From assembly GCA_035376985.1 (NCBI GenBank), contig DAOSSA010000001.1:62001-126000 (forward strand): a DNA stretch of 64,000 nucleotides, read 5' to 3'. Source of the DNA: Brevifilum sp029548365 (GTDB lineage: Bacteria > Chloroflexota > Anaerolineae > Anaerolineales > Anaerolineaceae). Both the position numbers and the translations under genes were made by a program. The notes under the pieces were generated by a model that worked only from the letters and a program-made list of their open reading frames with translations, did not search any database and was not told the origin of the DNA. This document shows positions 9,502 to 17,530 of this stretch, piece by piece (position 1 is the stretch's first letter; each line of letters opens with the position of its first letter).

Positions 9502-9509
9502 TGTTCGGC

Positions 9510-10307
9510 CTATCCCTGTATTTGGAACGAGAAGCGCTGCTTGAAACGTTGAAAAACCTTCAGCACAGATGTTGTCATTATGGAGATGATCAAAATATTA
9601 CCCACTGTGCGTGTGATATCCCACACCAGAGAAGTCGCCAGGTAATACGCAACATATCGCTGGAGGTTTTCCAGCGCACCAGCAGTGTGAGAAAAGGTTT
9701 GCCCGGCGCCTGCGCCTAAAAAAGGCCAGAACCACAGGTTCATGATTACTCCATACAATATGCCCCACAAACCACCGAATCCACTTAACAGGATAATCTC
9801 AACGGGTTTGCCGCGCCAGGCAAATTTGTCGACCAAAAATGTCAAAATAATAGCACTCTGTCCAACCCAGCCCGCTGTGATCATCTGGCCCGGTAGCCAG
9901 GGCCCGATGCCGCCGGTAATAATAGCTGAGACCAGCAAGGTCATCGCGCCGACCAGGAATCCAATCCGGCTGCCAAAATAATAACCCGAGAGGATGATCA
10001 GGAAGAAAATAGGACTGAAACCTCCCGGGCCAGGAATCGCGTTCTCTAAAAACCGTAAACCAGCATTGATCGCCGTCAGCACCGCCAGAAACGCAATCAT
10101 TTTGCTATCCAGCAGAGAAGTTTGGGCTTCAAAAATGACAATCATCAAGCATAATAGGATGATCAGGCTGACCATGATCGGGAAGGCGGCTGCCTGATTA
10201 TCAATATCTCTTGCCTGGGTGAAGAAAAAAGGTGACGTCAGGCTAAATAAGCCCAGGAAGATGACAATCAGGTCGGTAGCCAGCCTTAGCAAACGGGTTG
10301 AGTTCAT
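9510..10307 (-). CDS. ECF transporter S component, probably cobalamin-specific (CbrT-like)
   Basis: The protein has 265 residues, with about seven hydrophobic segments and the sequence PGPGGFSPIFFLIILSGYYFG, typical of larger S components of the CbrT-like group. I place the start at ATG 10307, which overlaps the upstream stop as ATGA. A 7-residue upstream extension would run into the preceding gene. S components bind the vitamin and set specificity. Here specificity for a corrinoid is inferred from the cobalamin riboswitch at the head of the operon and the transcobalamin-like partner, not from binding residues. Confidence 0.85.
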   Translation of the reverse strand: MNSTRLLRLATDLIVIFLGLFSLTSPFFFTQARDIDNQAAAFPIMVSLIILLCLMIVIFEAQTSLLDSKMIAFLAVLTAINAGLRFLENAIPGPGGFSPIFFLIILSGYYFGSRIGFLVGAMTLLVSAIITGGIGPWLPGQMITAGWVGQSAIILTFLVDKFAWRGKPVEIILLSGFGGLWGILYGVIMNLWFWPFLGAGAGQTFSHTAGALENLQRYVAYYLATSLVWDITRTVGNILIISIMTTSVLKVFQRFKQRFSFQIQG

Positions 10308-12736
10308 TTTTTCCTGATCAGCAACCACACAACGAGCGCAATAACCAAGACACCCAGCACTCCGATAATAATGAGCGGTGTGGTTGATAAGGGTTTGGTT
10401 TCTGGTTGCGATTCTGCTGCTGTGATCTCGATATCCTGAGAATAGGGTTGCACTGAAAATTTTTGCGCCTGATTTACACCCGCTGCCGTTTGATAAAGAT
10501 CATAATAATGGAAATAAGGCTGCGTAGCATAGTTCTTTAACTGGTTTTCTCCACAGATGACTTTGATATGGGGGGTGTATTCGGGCGGAGGTGACGGGAA
10601 GCGCTCCCAACTGACGAGGTACCAGGCTTCCAAACTCCCTGGTAGAACAACAGTGTCACCAGCGCCAGAGGTGTGAAAGACCCATTCGCGGCCATCCCAA
10701 TGCCAGTAAGACCAATAGAGGGTGCCATCTTGTGGGTTTGAGCGATTCATGATGCTGTTCATGAATCCGTCCTGGGCTTCGTAAGGAATGCCAGAATCCT
10801 TCATGAGTGCCAAACCGGATATGGATTTTCCTTCAATATTGGCACAGGCGGTTGCGATTGTTTCCTGTTCAGCCAGAATCACCAGGCCAACTGAACTGGT
10901 AGGCGCCTCAAATGTGGGTTGGATATAATAATGACTCCCGATGAGCGCCAGAACAGCCGCAGTCGTTGCCATCAAATTATCATCGACGAAGTCTTCAGAA
11001 AACATGAACGCGCCGGATGGTTTTTGATAGGTATGCAAATCCGGGATGGGGGCGTTGTTTGATTCTGTGCGCCATTCATCGGGGTTGAGACCTGAGGCAT
11101 TTAAAGCCATGATTACAAAACTGGTTGTGCTGGCATCGCCCCAACCGCCGCTTTCAAGCTGTTGACTACGCAGATTGGCGAGCCCGTTTTGGATTGCATC
11201 CTCGCCTGATGAAAGTCCGGATGCCAGCAAGGCTTGCAGCGCTAAGGCTGTGCTGTCTGCCCAGGTGCCAAACCCCGTTGCGTATTCCCAACCGCCATCT
11301 TCTCTTTGCAGGTCGAGCAGGGTTTGCACGGCTCCTTCAGGGATTTCAACGTTGGCGGCGGTTAAACCCAGTATGCTCAGCGCCTGATGCCAGGTATTTT
11401 CAGGATCACCAAACGCAGCGGTGTTCGGATTGTAGCTCTCGATCAGTGCTTCGACCAGGTTGAGCCCATTATAATTAGCCGGGTCCTGGCCAGCAGCAAC
11501 AAGGCCGATGATTGATTTTCCGATGGCATCCGGACCGCTTTCGATGTATGCTTCCAAATTGTCTGCCAGAAAAGTTAGCGGCGACCGGTTGTTGGTTGCG
11601 ATGGTCTGCGGGTCCCAACCGGCAGCATGGGCAGCGATGATCACATCCAGCGTTTGCCCGGCTGAGCCCCAACTCCCGTCATCTTCCTGAGCATCAAAAA
11701 CAAACGCAAAGGCTCGACCGACTCTGCGTACATGCCCAAGATCATAAAGCGGCTGACCGGAGAGCCCCAGGATCCCATCTGCAGTTCCATACGCGTTGGT
11801 GAAATCAGCCCCAAACGCGCCATTCTCTTGCTGAATTTGCAGCAACGCGTTTAGCGGCGATCCATCTTTTTTAGTCCATGCAAGATCATCCGGTTGATGT
11901 CCTGCAGCGTAAAGGCTCTGCAGGATCAGACCCGTTACATTGGCGCTGGTGGTGGAACCCCATTCTGTTTGCCATCCGCCGTTGGATTGCTGGTTTTCAC
12001 CAATGAAGTCCAGGGCAAGCAAAATTTCAGAGTCGTTTTCGTGTAGATAACCTGATGACAACAACGCCATGATTGCCAGTGGGCTGGTGTCCAGCATGCT
12101 GCCAAAGCCGTCGTCCCAGCTGCCATCAGCCTGTTGGGCTTGTGCAAGCCAGGTGACTGAATCTTGTGGCACTGATGCGAAGGCAGAAGCCAAGCCAAGG
12201 ATTGCCCATACCTGGTCAGTGACATTGTTAGGGGTAGCATTGCCAAAAACCCCGGAGTTTGGGTCATATTGATCGTGGATTAAATAGGGCAGGTTGATGC
12301 TCTCAGATCCAAAAGCATACGGATCCTGGTTGGCTGCTGCAACGGCGGTAAGTAATTGGCCAGCCCGGGCCAGGTTGAGCCCCGGCTCGTCATTTTCGCT
12401 TTCGAAAATCCAATTATAGCCTTGGTCTGCCAGAAAATCGACCAAGCTCAATCCTTGCGAGCTGGTTAACACTTCCTGGGGAAGCCGGGCTGCTGCCAGA
12501 GCTAGCACGACCCGGACCGAAACTGCCGCGCTGGAGGATTCATCGATCCAGCGAATCCCGCCGTCATCATTTTGCTGTGTTTTTAGATACTCAACAGCTT
12601 GAAGGACGGCTGTGTGGACATCCATCTCTATAACTATCGATTCTGCATTTGTGCTATGGAATAACGGTGCAAATGCCAGAGAAAGCAATGTCACAAAAAC
12701 GATAAAAAATTGGGCTATTCGTAACGGAGCTTTCAA
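10304..12736 (-). CDS. Secreted, membrane-anchored transcobalamin-like protein (alpha/alpha toroid plus DUF4430)
   Basis: An N-terminal signal peptide is followed by about 600 residues of repeated alpha-helical units with GGW/GSW motifs (e.g. DGSWDDGFGSM, NGGWQTEWGS, DGGWEYATGFG), as in prenyltransferase/squalene-cyclase-like toroids. Then comes a DUF4430-like beta domain (YWSYWHWDGREW region) and a C-terminal transmembrane helix ending in RKK. Vertebrate intrinsic factor and transcobalamin have the same two-part fold (alpha6/alpha6 barrel plus DUF4430-type domain). With a B12 riboswitch upstream and a B12-type ECF transporter downstream, corrinoid capture at the cell surface is the best inference. 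The start is probably TTG at 12736, with AGGAG 7 nt upstream. The ATG at 12751 lacks a ribosome site but would add only five residues. Databases may label it a terpene cyclase. Confidence 0.85.
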   Translation of the reverse strand: MKAPLRIAQFFIVFVTLLSLAFAPLFHSTNAESIVIEMDVHTAVLQAVEYLKTQQNDDGGIRWIDESSSAAVSVRVVLALAAARLPQEVLTSSQGLSLVDFLADQGYNWIFESENDEPGLNLARAGQLLTAVAAANQDPYAFGSESINLPYLIHDQYDPNSGVFGNATPNNVTDQVWAILGLASAFASVPQDSVTWLAQAQQADGSWDDGFGSMLDTSPLAIMALLSSGYLHENDSEILLALDFIGENQQSNGGWQTEWGSTTSANVTGLILQSLYAAGHQPDDLAWTKKDGSPLNALLQIQQENGAFGADFTNAYGTADGILGLSGQPLYDLGHVRRVGRAFAFVFDAQEDDGSWGSAGQTLDVIIAAHAAGWDPQTIATNNRSPLTFLADNLEAYIESGPDAIGKSIIGLVAAGQDPANYNGLNLVEALIESYNPNTAAFGDPENTWHQALSILGLTAANVEIPEGAVQTLLDLQREDGGWEYATGFGTWADSTALALQALLASGLSSGEDAIQNGLANLRSQQLESGGWGDASTTSFVIMALNASGLNPDEWRTESNNAPIPDLHTYQKPSGAFMFSEDFVDDNLMATTAAVLALIGSHYYIQPTFEAPTSSVGLVILAEQETIATACANIEGKSISGLALMKDSGIPYEAQDGFMNSIMNRSNPQDGTLYWSYWHWDGREWVFHTSGAGDTVVLPGSLEAWYLVSWERFPSPPPEYTPHIKVICGENQLKNYATQPYFHYYDLYQTAAGVNQAQKFSVQPYSQDIEITAAESQPETKPLSTTPLIIIGVLGVLVIALVVWLLIRKK

Positions 12737-12756
12737 ATTATTTCTCCTCATCTTAT

Positions 12757-12793
12757 TAATTAACGACCTTTCTTGTGAAAAGGTCGTTAATTA
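12757..12793 (-). repeat. 15-bp perfect inverted repeat in the leader, next to the start codon
   Basis: The arms 12757-12771 and 12779-12793 are perfect 15-bp reverse complements (TAATTAACGACCTTT) around a 7-nt loop. In the transcript this hairpin sits between the riboswitch aptamer and the ribosome binding site of the transcobalamin-like gene, ending 12 nt before the AGGAG. It has no following T-run on the minus strand, so it is not a standard terminator. It may be part of the riboswitch expression platform or an mRNA-stabilising hairpin. Confidence 0.8.
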
Positions 12794-12813
12794 CAAACCG
12801 CCCTGCTGGGCGG
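12794..12813 (-). terminator. GC-rich hairpin, possible riboswitch terminator
   Basis: On the minus strand, CCGCCC and GGGCGG (6 bp, all G:C, loop AGCA) are followed by TTTGT. It lies directly downstream of the cobalamin aptamer and upstream of the 15-bp hairpin. It is a reasonable candidate for the conditional terminator of the expression platform, but the T-run is short. Confidence 0.45.
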
Positions 12814-12840
12814 CTTGTTGAGATCGGCTGAAAAAAGCTC

Positions 12841-13001
12841 TGATGCCGGTACCCAACTTGCCTTTCCACGAAGTTGTTTGGGACATAAAGAGCAGGTTAT
12901 CGGGCTTCACCAATGGTGTTACCGTTGCGGGACAGCGCTGGACTTTCACCAGCTTCCCCTTTTTTGCACCTTGCATCCGGGCGTGAGGTGCACCCTTTAT
13001 G
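12841..13001 (-). promoter_or_regulatory. Cobalamin (adenosylcobalamin-type) riboswitch
   Basis: Read on the minus strand, the segment contains the B12-box core: GGGAAGCTGGTGAAAGTCC, then CAGCGCTGTCCCGCAACGG, and downstream AGCCCGATAACCTGCTC. The P1 helix is CATAAAG (13001-12995) paired with CTTTATG (12890-12884), closing the aptamer. A further stem (CAACTT with AAGTTG around 12850-12875) could be the P13/L13 kissing partner. It begins about 19 nt after a sigma-70 -10 box and precedes the transcobalamin-like and ECF genes, which it should switch off when B12 is plentiful. Confidence 0.95.
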
Positions 13002-13019
13002 AAATTTAATTATGGAGGC

Positions 13020-13048
13020 ATTCTAATGCGTTTCCGGTATGCTGTCAA
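13020..13048 (-). promoter_or_regulatory. Sigma-70 promoter of the B12 uptake operon
   Basis: On the minus strand, the -35 box TTGACA (13048-13043) is followed by a 17-nt spacer and the -10 box TAGAAT (13025-13020). Transcription would start near 13013, just before the riboswitch P1 helix. The spacing and near-consensus hexamers make this one of the clearest promoters in the window. Confidence 0.85.
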
Positions 13049-13145
13049 GCGATTATGGGAGAAAATTTAAATATTGATTGTAAAAGGAGAGGTAAACCAC
13101 GAAGTGCCTTGATTGTTGGATAAAACTGCACCGCTTTTAGTAAAT

Positions 13146-14576
13146 TTATTCTCTCAACCCGCTCTCAATCAGCACCTTTTTTAGATGGTCGGTATTGGGT
13201 ACAGCCATAAAGTGCAGACCTCGAATACCCGGAAGGGCGCGCAATTTCTCGATCAGTTCCAGACTGATTTTCAATGCCTCAGTTGATACGTCTTTGGCGT
13301 CAGCCAGGCGCTGCATAATCTCGTCCGGGATAACCACGCCGGGGAGTTGGCGTAGGTAGTTGGCTGCTGCAAGGCTTTTAATGGGCGCGACTCCGGCTAC
13401 CAGATGCACCCGGCTGAGCAGGTTTCTCTTCTCTAATTCTTCCAGGTAAGCTTCAAAGCGAGGCAGGTCAAAGATGAGGTTGGTCTGCATGAATTGTGCC
13501 CCGGCGTTGACCTTTTTCTCCGCCCGTCGTGCTTGAAAACGCGGCTCGGAAGCAAAAGGCGCCGCAGCCGAGCCGAGAAAATACGATGGCGGGGGGTCTA
13601 CAGTGCGTCCATCGAGGAACACCCCTTCATCGCGCAGCTTGCGAGCGATCCACACCGCCTGGATGCTGTCCAGGTCCCAGGCATCCATATGGCTGAAGGG
13701 CGCAACGCCCTTGTTGGGATGATCACCGGTGACCAGCAGCAGGTTGCGAATCCCAGCGGCTGAGGCTCCGATCAGGCTCGCCTGTAAACTGAGCCGATTG
13801 CGATCGCGAGCCGTCAACTGCAGCACCGGTTCGATACCTGCGGCTAAAGCTCGTTGTGCACAGACAAAGGCAGAGAGGCGCGGAATGGCTGAGGCATTGT
13901 CGGTGATATTAACCGCGTCGACCCACCCTGAGAGTTCTGCTAACCTGGCATCCAGGGCAGGAAAATCGCTCCCCGCTGGCGGTACGATTTCACAGGTCAG
14001 GGCAAATTTACCCACCGAGAGAAGCTTCTCCAGCTTGGAGACCGGCTGGTGAGGCTCAGGTGGGTGGGGATCGTCATCGCCAGCCCACCAGGCGGGCTGG
14101 CGGATGTCTTTGAAGAATTGCTCCCATTTTGCGTTTCTTACTGATGGTGAGGATCGCAGGACGGTTACCACGGTCTTTCTTTTGCCGTGGGCGTTGATCT
14201 TTAGATAAACATCCCTCAGCGCGCTGGTGCCCGCCTTATCCCAATCGAGTGGTGGAAAAACCTCGAGGAGCTTTTCCAGACGGTTCATTTTTTCAGAGCG
14301 CACATAGATGGCATGCCAGATGCAGGGGCGGGATTCATCAACGCAGCAGTGTTCTGGCGTTGACCCGCCACAGGGGCCATTTCGCAATCCCTTCGGGCAA
14401 GCCATGGGGCAGATGAAAGCTGTTTCTTGCAGCAGGCAGTTGCCACACATACGGCAGCCCCATAACAGTCCCTTGAGACTTCTTTCCAGGGCTTCTTCTA
14501 AACGCTCAGAAAAGCTGCGCTTTTTGAATGGGAAAAAGGGCGGTTGCCAGCGGCGAGAGGGTGTGAAAATAGGCAT
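13146..14576 (-). CDS. Fused MetV-MetF, methylenetetrahydrofolate reductase with N-terminal cysteine domain
   Basis: Residues about 35-190 form a MetV-type domain (MTHFR C-terminal zinc/iron-sulfur family) rich in cysteines (CRMCGNCLLQETAFICPMACP, GPCGGS, CCVDESRPC). Residues 200-475 form a MetF TIM barrel, with TCEIVPPAG at the active-site strand and NLLLVTGDHP for folate/FAD binding. The enzyme reduces methylene-THF to methyl-THF. MetV-MetF pairs are known from acetogens, where they are separate genes. Fusion into one chain suggests use of a ferredoxin-like donor rather than simple NADH oxidation. I chose ATG 14576; a TTG at 14618 in the same frame would add 14 residues. Its 3' end is about 100 nt upstream of the B12 operon promoter on the same strand. 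Confidence 0.9.
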   Translation of the reverse strand: MPIFTPSRRWQPPFFPFKKRSFSERLEEALERSLKGLLWGCRMCGNCLLQETAFICPMACPKGLRNGPCGGSTPEHCCVDESRPCIWHAIYVRSEKMNRLEKLLEVFPPLDWDKAGTSALRDVYLKINAHGKRKTVVTVLRSSPSVRNAKWEQFFKDIRQPAWWAGDDDPHPPEPHQPVSKLEKLLSVGKFALTCEIVPPAGSDFPALDARLAELSGWVDAVNITDNASAIPRLSAFVCAQRALAAGIEPVLQLTARDRNRLSLQASLIGASAAGIRNLLLVTGDHPNKGVAPFSHMDAWDLDSIQAVWIARKLRDEGVFLDGRTVDPPPSYFLGSAAAPFASEPRFQARRAEKKVNAGAQFMQTNLIFDLPRFEAYLEELEKRNLLSRVHLVAGVAPIKSLAAANYLRQLPGVVIPDEIMQRLADAKDVSTEALKISLELIEKLRALPGIRGLHFMAVPNTDHLKKVLIESGLRE

Positions 14577-14771
14577 AATGGTAAAAATATTACCATACTT
14601 TGGGATTGCTATAGGCAAATTGTGAATGTTGAGTTAAGGCTCTTTTGCAGGACTCCACCACAATGATCGTGTACAGGGAGAGTTAGTCCCATTTCCTATT
14701 CTCATGATGTGGCACAGTTCAGTGGCCGCAAATAATCTGCAAATTGACTTCACCTCAGCAAAAATCAAACC

Positions 14772-14807
14772 AAAAAGCTGCCACAGGAATTCCTGTGGCA
14801 GCTTTTT
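14772..14807 (-). terminator. 36-bp perfect palindrome, terminator of the sigma-54 operon
   Basis: The sequence is a perfect 18+18 palindrome with A5/T5 ends and a core of AGCTGCCACAGG with its complement. It lies 58 nt beyond the stop of the C25 peptidase gene on the minus strand and works as an intrinsic terminator in both directions. The remaining intergenic DNA (14619-14771) shows only weak promoter-like sequence for metVF. Confidence 0.85.
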
Positions 14808-14864
14808 AAATTGTGGCTAATAGAGATAAGGTGGGAGATGTTTGACAGAAAAAGCCACAAATCT

Positions 14865-17528
14865 TTACCGCGATGTGGTGAATTTCACCAGTTTGCCCTT
14901 CTTATCAAAAGTCATGCGAGCAAAATGGTGATGTGCGGTGTGCTGATTTTCTTCAAAGGATTTTTTCAGCGTCACCACGTATCGCTCAGGCGCACCTGAT
15001 TGGTCTGTTTTTGGTTCGGAACCAATTTTTGAACCGACAGACCCCTGCGATTTATTGTAGCTCATCTGGGCGTTTTCCAGACCCGGCAGGTACTTCTCTA
15101 CCACTTTCTTGACCTGTCTATTAACCTGTTTGGGCATATCTTTTTCATCACTGGAAGAGAGCATATCATAGTCGCTGATCGTCTTTAACGCAGGATAGGA
15201 TTTGAACCGGAACAGGGCTTTCGGCATGGTCTGCAAGCCGTCGTGTTGAGCAAGAGGGTCCCCATAGAGGACAAAGGAAAGCAAGGTCTTTTGGTCCTCG
15301 CCATCAAGAAAGCCCTGGAGTTTGATCATCTCCTCAGCCAGTTGCAACTTGGCTTGCATTAATGCATACCCTGCGGGCAAGCCTTCAACGATTTTCTCCC
15401 AGAACCTACTGGCTAATAAATCTGCGCCAATCAATGGGGGAGTCAGGGAGCCATAAGCAATGCAGGTTGACCCGACAAAGGTTTGTGTGCCCGTATCCAG
15501 ACACTTCAGAGAGAGCGCCTGCTCGTATTGCTTGTCAATGATATGCGCGCCATAGCAAGCTTCGGTCATAACTAATTTTGGCGCTGGATTCTTTTCATCA
15601 AACATGGTTGGGGTTAAAGCAACCGGGTAATCGGGACCGTTCGTAATCGATGAGAAGTCCTTCTGTCCATACCAGTCGGGGCCGTCCTTGATTCCATGCA
15701 GATTGAAATAACCCAATTTGAGCCCGTGATCGGCGTTCAGATGAATAGTATTGGCATGGTTTGGGGGCGATAGCTCCAAGTTCTTTGAATTACCAATGGT
15801 TTTGTAGACTTCAGTCGAAGCTCTGTGCCAGATTTCAGCAGAATAACCAAGTTGAGATTTACTCTGATTCAAGCTGCCCCCCAGATTGTTGAAAATTTGC
15901 AGGAACCAGTTAATGAAGGTGGCAACATTGGACATCAGTGTTTTGCTATTCTTGCTGCGCTTCTGATATTGATAGGTCAAACTCCGAATTTGTTCTAAAA
16001 GTAAACCGGCATCCGGGCCGGCTTCACCGGGTAAACGACCGACAGGCCATTGCGCGACGAAGTAATTTTCATCGATACAGGCATAGGGATTGTCTGAGGG
16101 TACATCCAGGTCATTGTCGAAGGTTGGGTTGGGCAGGTTATGAAAAGGAACAATTTCGGGCCCTCCCACGATGAGCAATGCGCCAATCATCTCGCCGCGT
16201 TTTGCCAGCGCCTGGTCGAGATCAGCCAATGCCAGCTTGATTTGCCAGGGATCATTGCCGATCACTGGTTTAATCCCCATGGGCGCAAGCTGCTCTGGAT
16301 CATCCGGGTAAAACAGTGACGCTCCCCAATCCGGCAAATTCTGGATCAAGCTGACCAGCTCGTTCAACAACCCGTCGATGACTATTGCCGTATTCGGTCC
16401 ATAGAATTTTTCAAGCTGTCCCTTCGAGGTCATCACAACGTATACGGGAAAGCGATTATCCGCCCGTTCAAGCTCGGGTTTTTTAAGCCGTTTGGCAATT
16501 TTTGAAAAAGCACTCTGGATTTCTTCCAGGTCTTCTTCAGACGCCCATTGCTCAGGCGTTGATCGGAGCGGGACACCTTCAGGGATGACCGCCTGCACCG
16601 ACTTAATGGCTGGCGGTGGAGCGAATGCGGTCTGAATTTTCTGCGTGACATCAGAACTGCTGACCTGTTGAGGTCGAGGTTGCGATACATAGTTTTTGGC
16701 AAAGGTTGGCGTTTTTAACTGTCCAGCATTCAGGCGATTCCAACCCAAATAAGCCGAAACAGAGGCGGGAATCGGCAGATCAAAACAAATCTCAAACCGA
16801 TCTGGCCAAAGGTCTTTAAAGGGGTGATCCACGCCCATCAACTGCTCAATGACCTGGCCCGCACTATCGTGGGCTGCAACCCAGTGTAAACGTTCGACTG
16901 CAGTCGCTTCCAACCCCAGATCCATTTCAACCAGGGCTCGAATCACGTTGATTTGCAGGCAATCAGACCATTGCTGATGATAAATCTCAGAAAGGTTGCT
17001 GAGCATATCCTGATTGCCCAATTCACGGGCTGTTTTCAGATGCAAAATCGCTGGTAACGCAGTTGGTGGATTGTGCACCATTGCCTCGTGAATGTGAACC
17101 AGCGCCAGATCAAACTCGCCCTGAGAAAAGGCTGCCCTGGCACTCCACAGTGGTGCAAGCCATTTCTCTGTTTTGTTGTCAGGAGCCGCTTTATCCTCCA
17201 GATAACACACCAGGTCGGCGTAAAGCTTTTGCTGGGATTCAGTTGGCGAAAGACGCTGCAAATCACGCACTGCTTCCAGGAATGTCGGATCCCAGGTTAT
17301 GATCTGCTCTAGCTGGTCAAACGCCTGGTTTTGCAGGTCAAGGTTCGCATAGGATAATGCCTGGTGATATTTAACAAAGAGATCCCCCGGATAATTCGCC
17401 AACCAGAGCATTGCCGCTTCTTTAACAAACTGGTATTCCCGGCAAATATTTGCTGCATTAAGGACCATTAAAAACCGATAACGGTCCATGGAATTTAAGC
17501 TTTTTTCAGATTGAGTCATTGATGACAT
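14865..17528 (-). CDS. TPR protein with C25 (gingipain-like, clan CD) cysteine peptidase domain
   Basis: The product has 887 residues and no signal peptide. Residues 1-250 are helical TPR-like repeats, and a Pro/Ser-rich linker follows (280-330). Residues about 360-770 resemble peptidase C25: LGYFNLHG places catalytic His611-Gly612, and VMTEACYGAHI places the nucleophile Cys658; GSTCIAYGS and the substrate-pocket region follow. The C-terminal 120 residues are charged, with a YVVTLKKSF-like small domain. The start ATG lies 2 nt after the stop of the giant TPR gene, with GAGGTGA as ribosome site. It is the last gene of the sigma-54 operon. Cytoplasmic location and TPRs suggest a regulated, caspase-like protease held by its TPR partner rather than a secreted digestive enzyme. 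The substrate is unknown. Confidence 0.8.
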   Translation of the reverse strand: MSSMTQSEKSLNSMDRYRFLMVLNAANICREYQFVKEAAMLWLANYPGDLFVKYHQALSYANLDLQNQAFDQLEQIITWDPTFLEAVRDLQRLSPTESQQKLYADLVCYLEDKAAPDNKTEKWLAPLWSARAAFSQGEFDLALVHIHEAMVHNPPTALPAILHLKTARELGNQDMLSNLSEIYHQQWSDCLQINVIRALVEMDLGLEATAVERLHWVAAHDSAGQVIEQLMGVDHPFKDLWPDRFEICFDLPIPASVSAYLGWNRLNAGQLKTPTFAKNYVSQPRPQQVSSSDVTQKIQTAFAPPPAIKSVQAVIPEGVPLRSTPEQWASEEDLEEIQSAFSKIAKRLKKPELERADNRFPVYVVMTSKGQLEKFYGPNTAIVIDGLLNELVSLIQNLPDWGASLFYPDDPEQLAPMGIKPVIGNDPWQIKLALADLDQALAKRGEMIGALLIVGGPEIVPFHNLPNPTFDNDLDVPSDNPYACIDENYFVAQWPVGRLPGEAGPDAGLLLEQIRSLTYQYQKRSKNSKTLMSNVATFINWFLQIFNNLGGSLNQSKSQLGYSAEIWHRASTEVYKTIGNSKNLELSPPNHANTIHLNADHGLKLGYFNLHGIKDGPDWYGQKDFSSITNGPDYPVALTPTMFDEKNPAPKLVMTEACYGAHIIDKQYEQALSLKCLDTGTQTFVGSTCIAYGSLTPPLIGADLLASRFWEKIVEGLPAGYALMQAKLQLAEEMIKLQGFLDGEDQKTLLSFVLYGDPLAQHDGLQTMPKALFRFKSYPALKTISDYDMLSSSDEKDMPKQVNRQVKKVVEKYLPGLENAQMSYNKSQGSVGSKIGSEPKTDQSGAPERYVVTLKKSFEENQHTAHHHFARMTFDKKGKLVKFTTSR

Positions 17529-17530
17529 TG

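Noticed and set aside
10304..12736. Squalene or terpene cyclase
   Set aside because: The protein is secreted and membrane-anchored, lacks a DxDD/DxDTT-type catalytic motif that I could see, carries a DUF4430-like domain and is under a B12 riboswitch.
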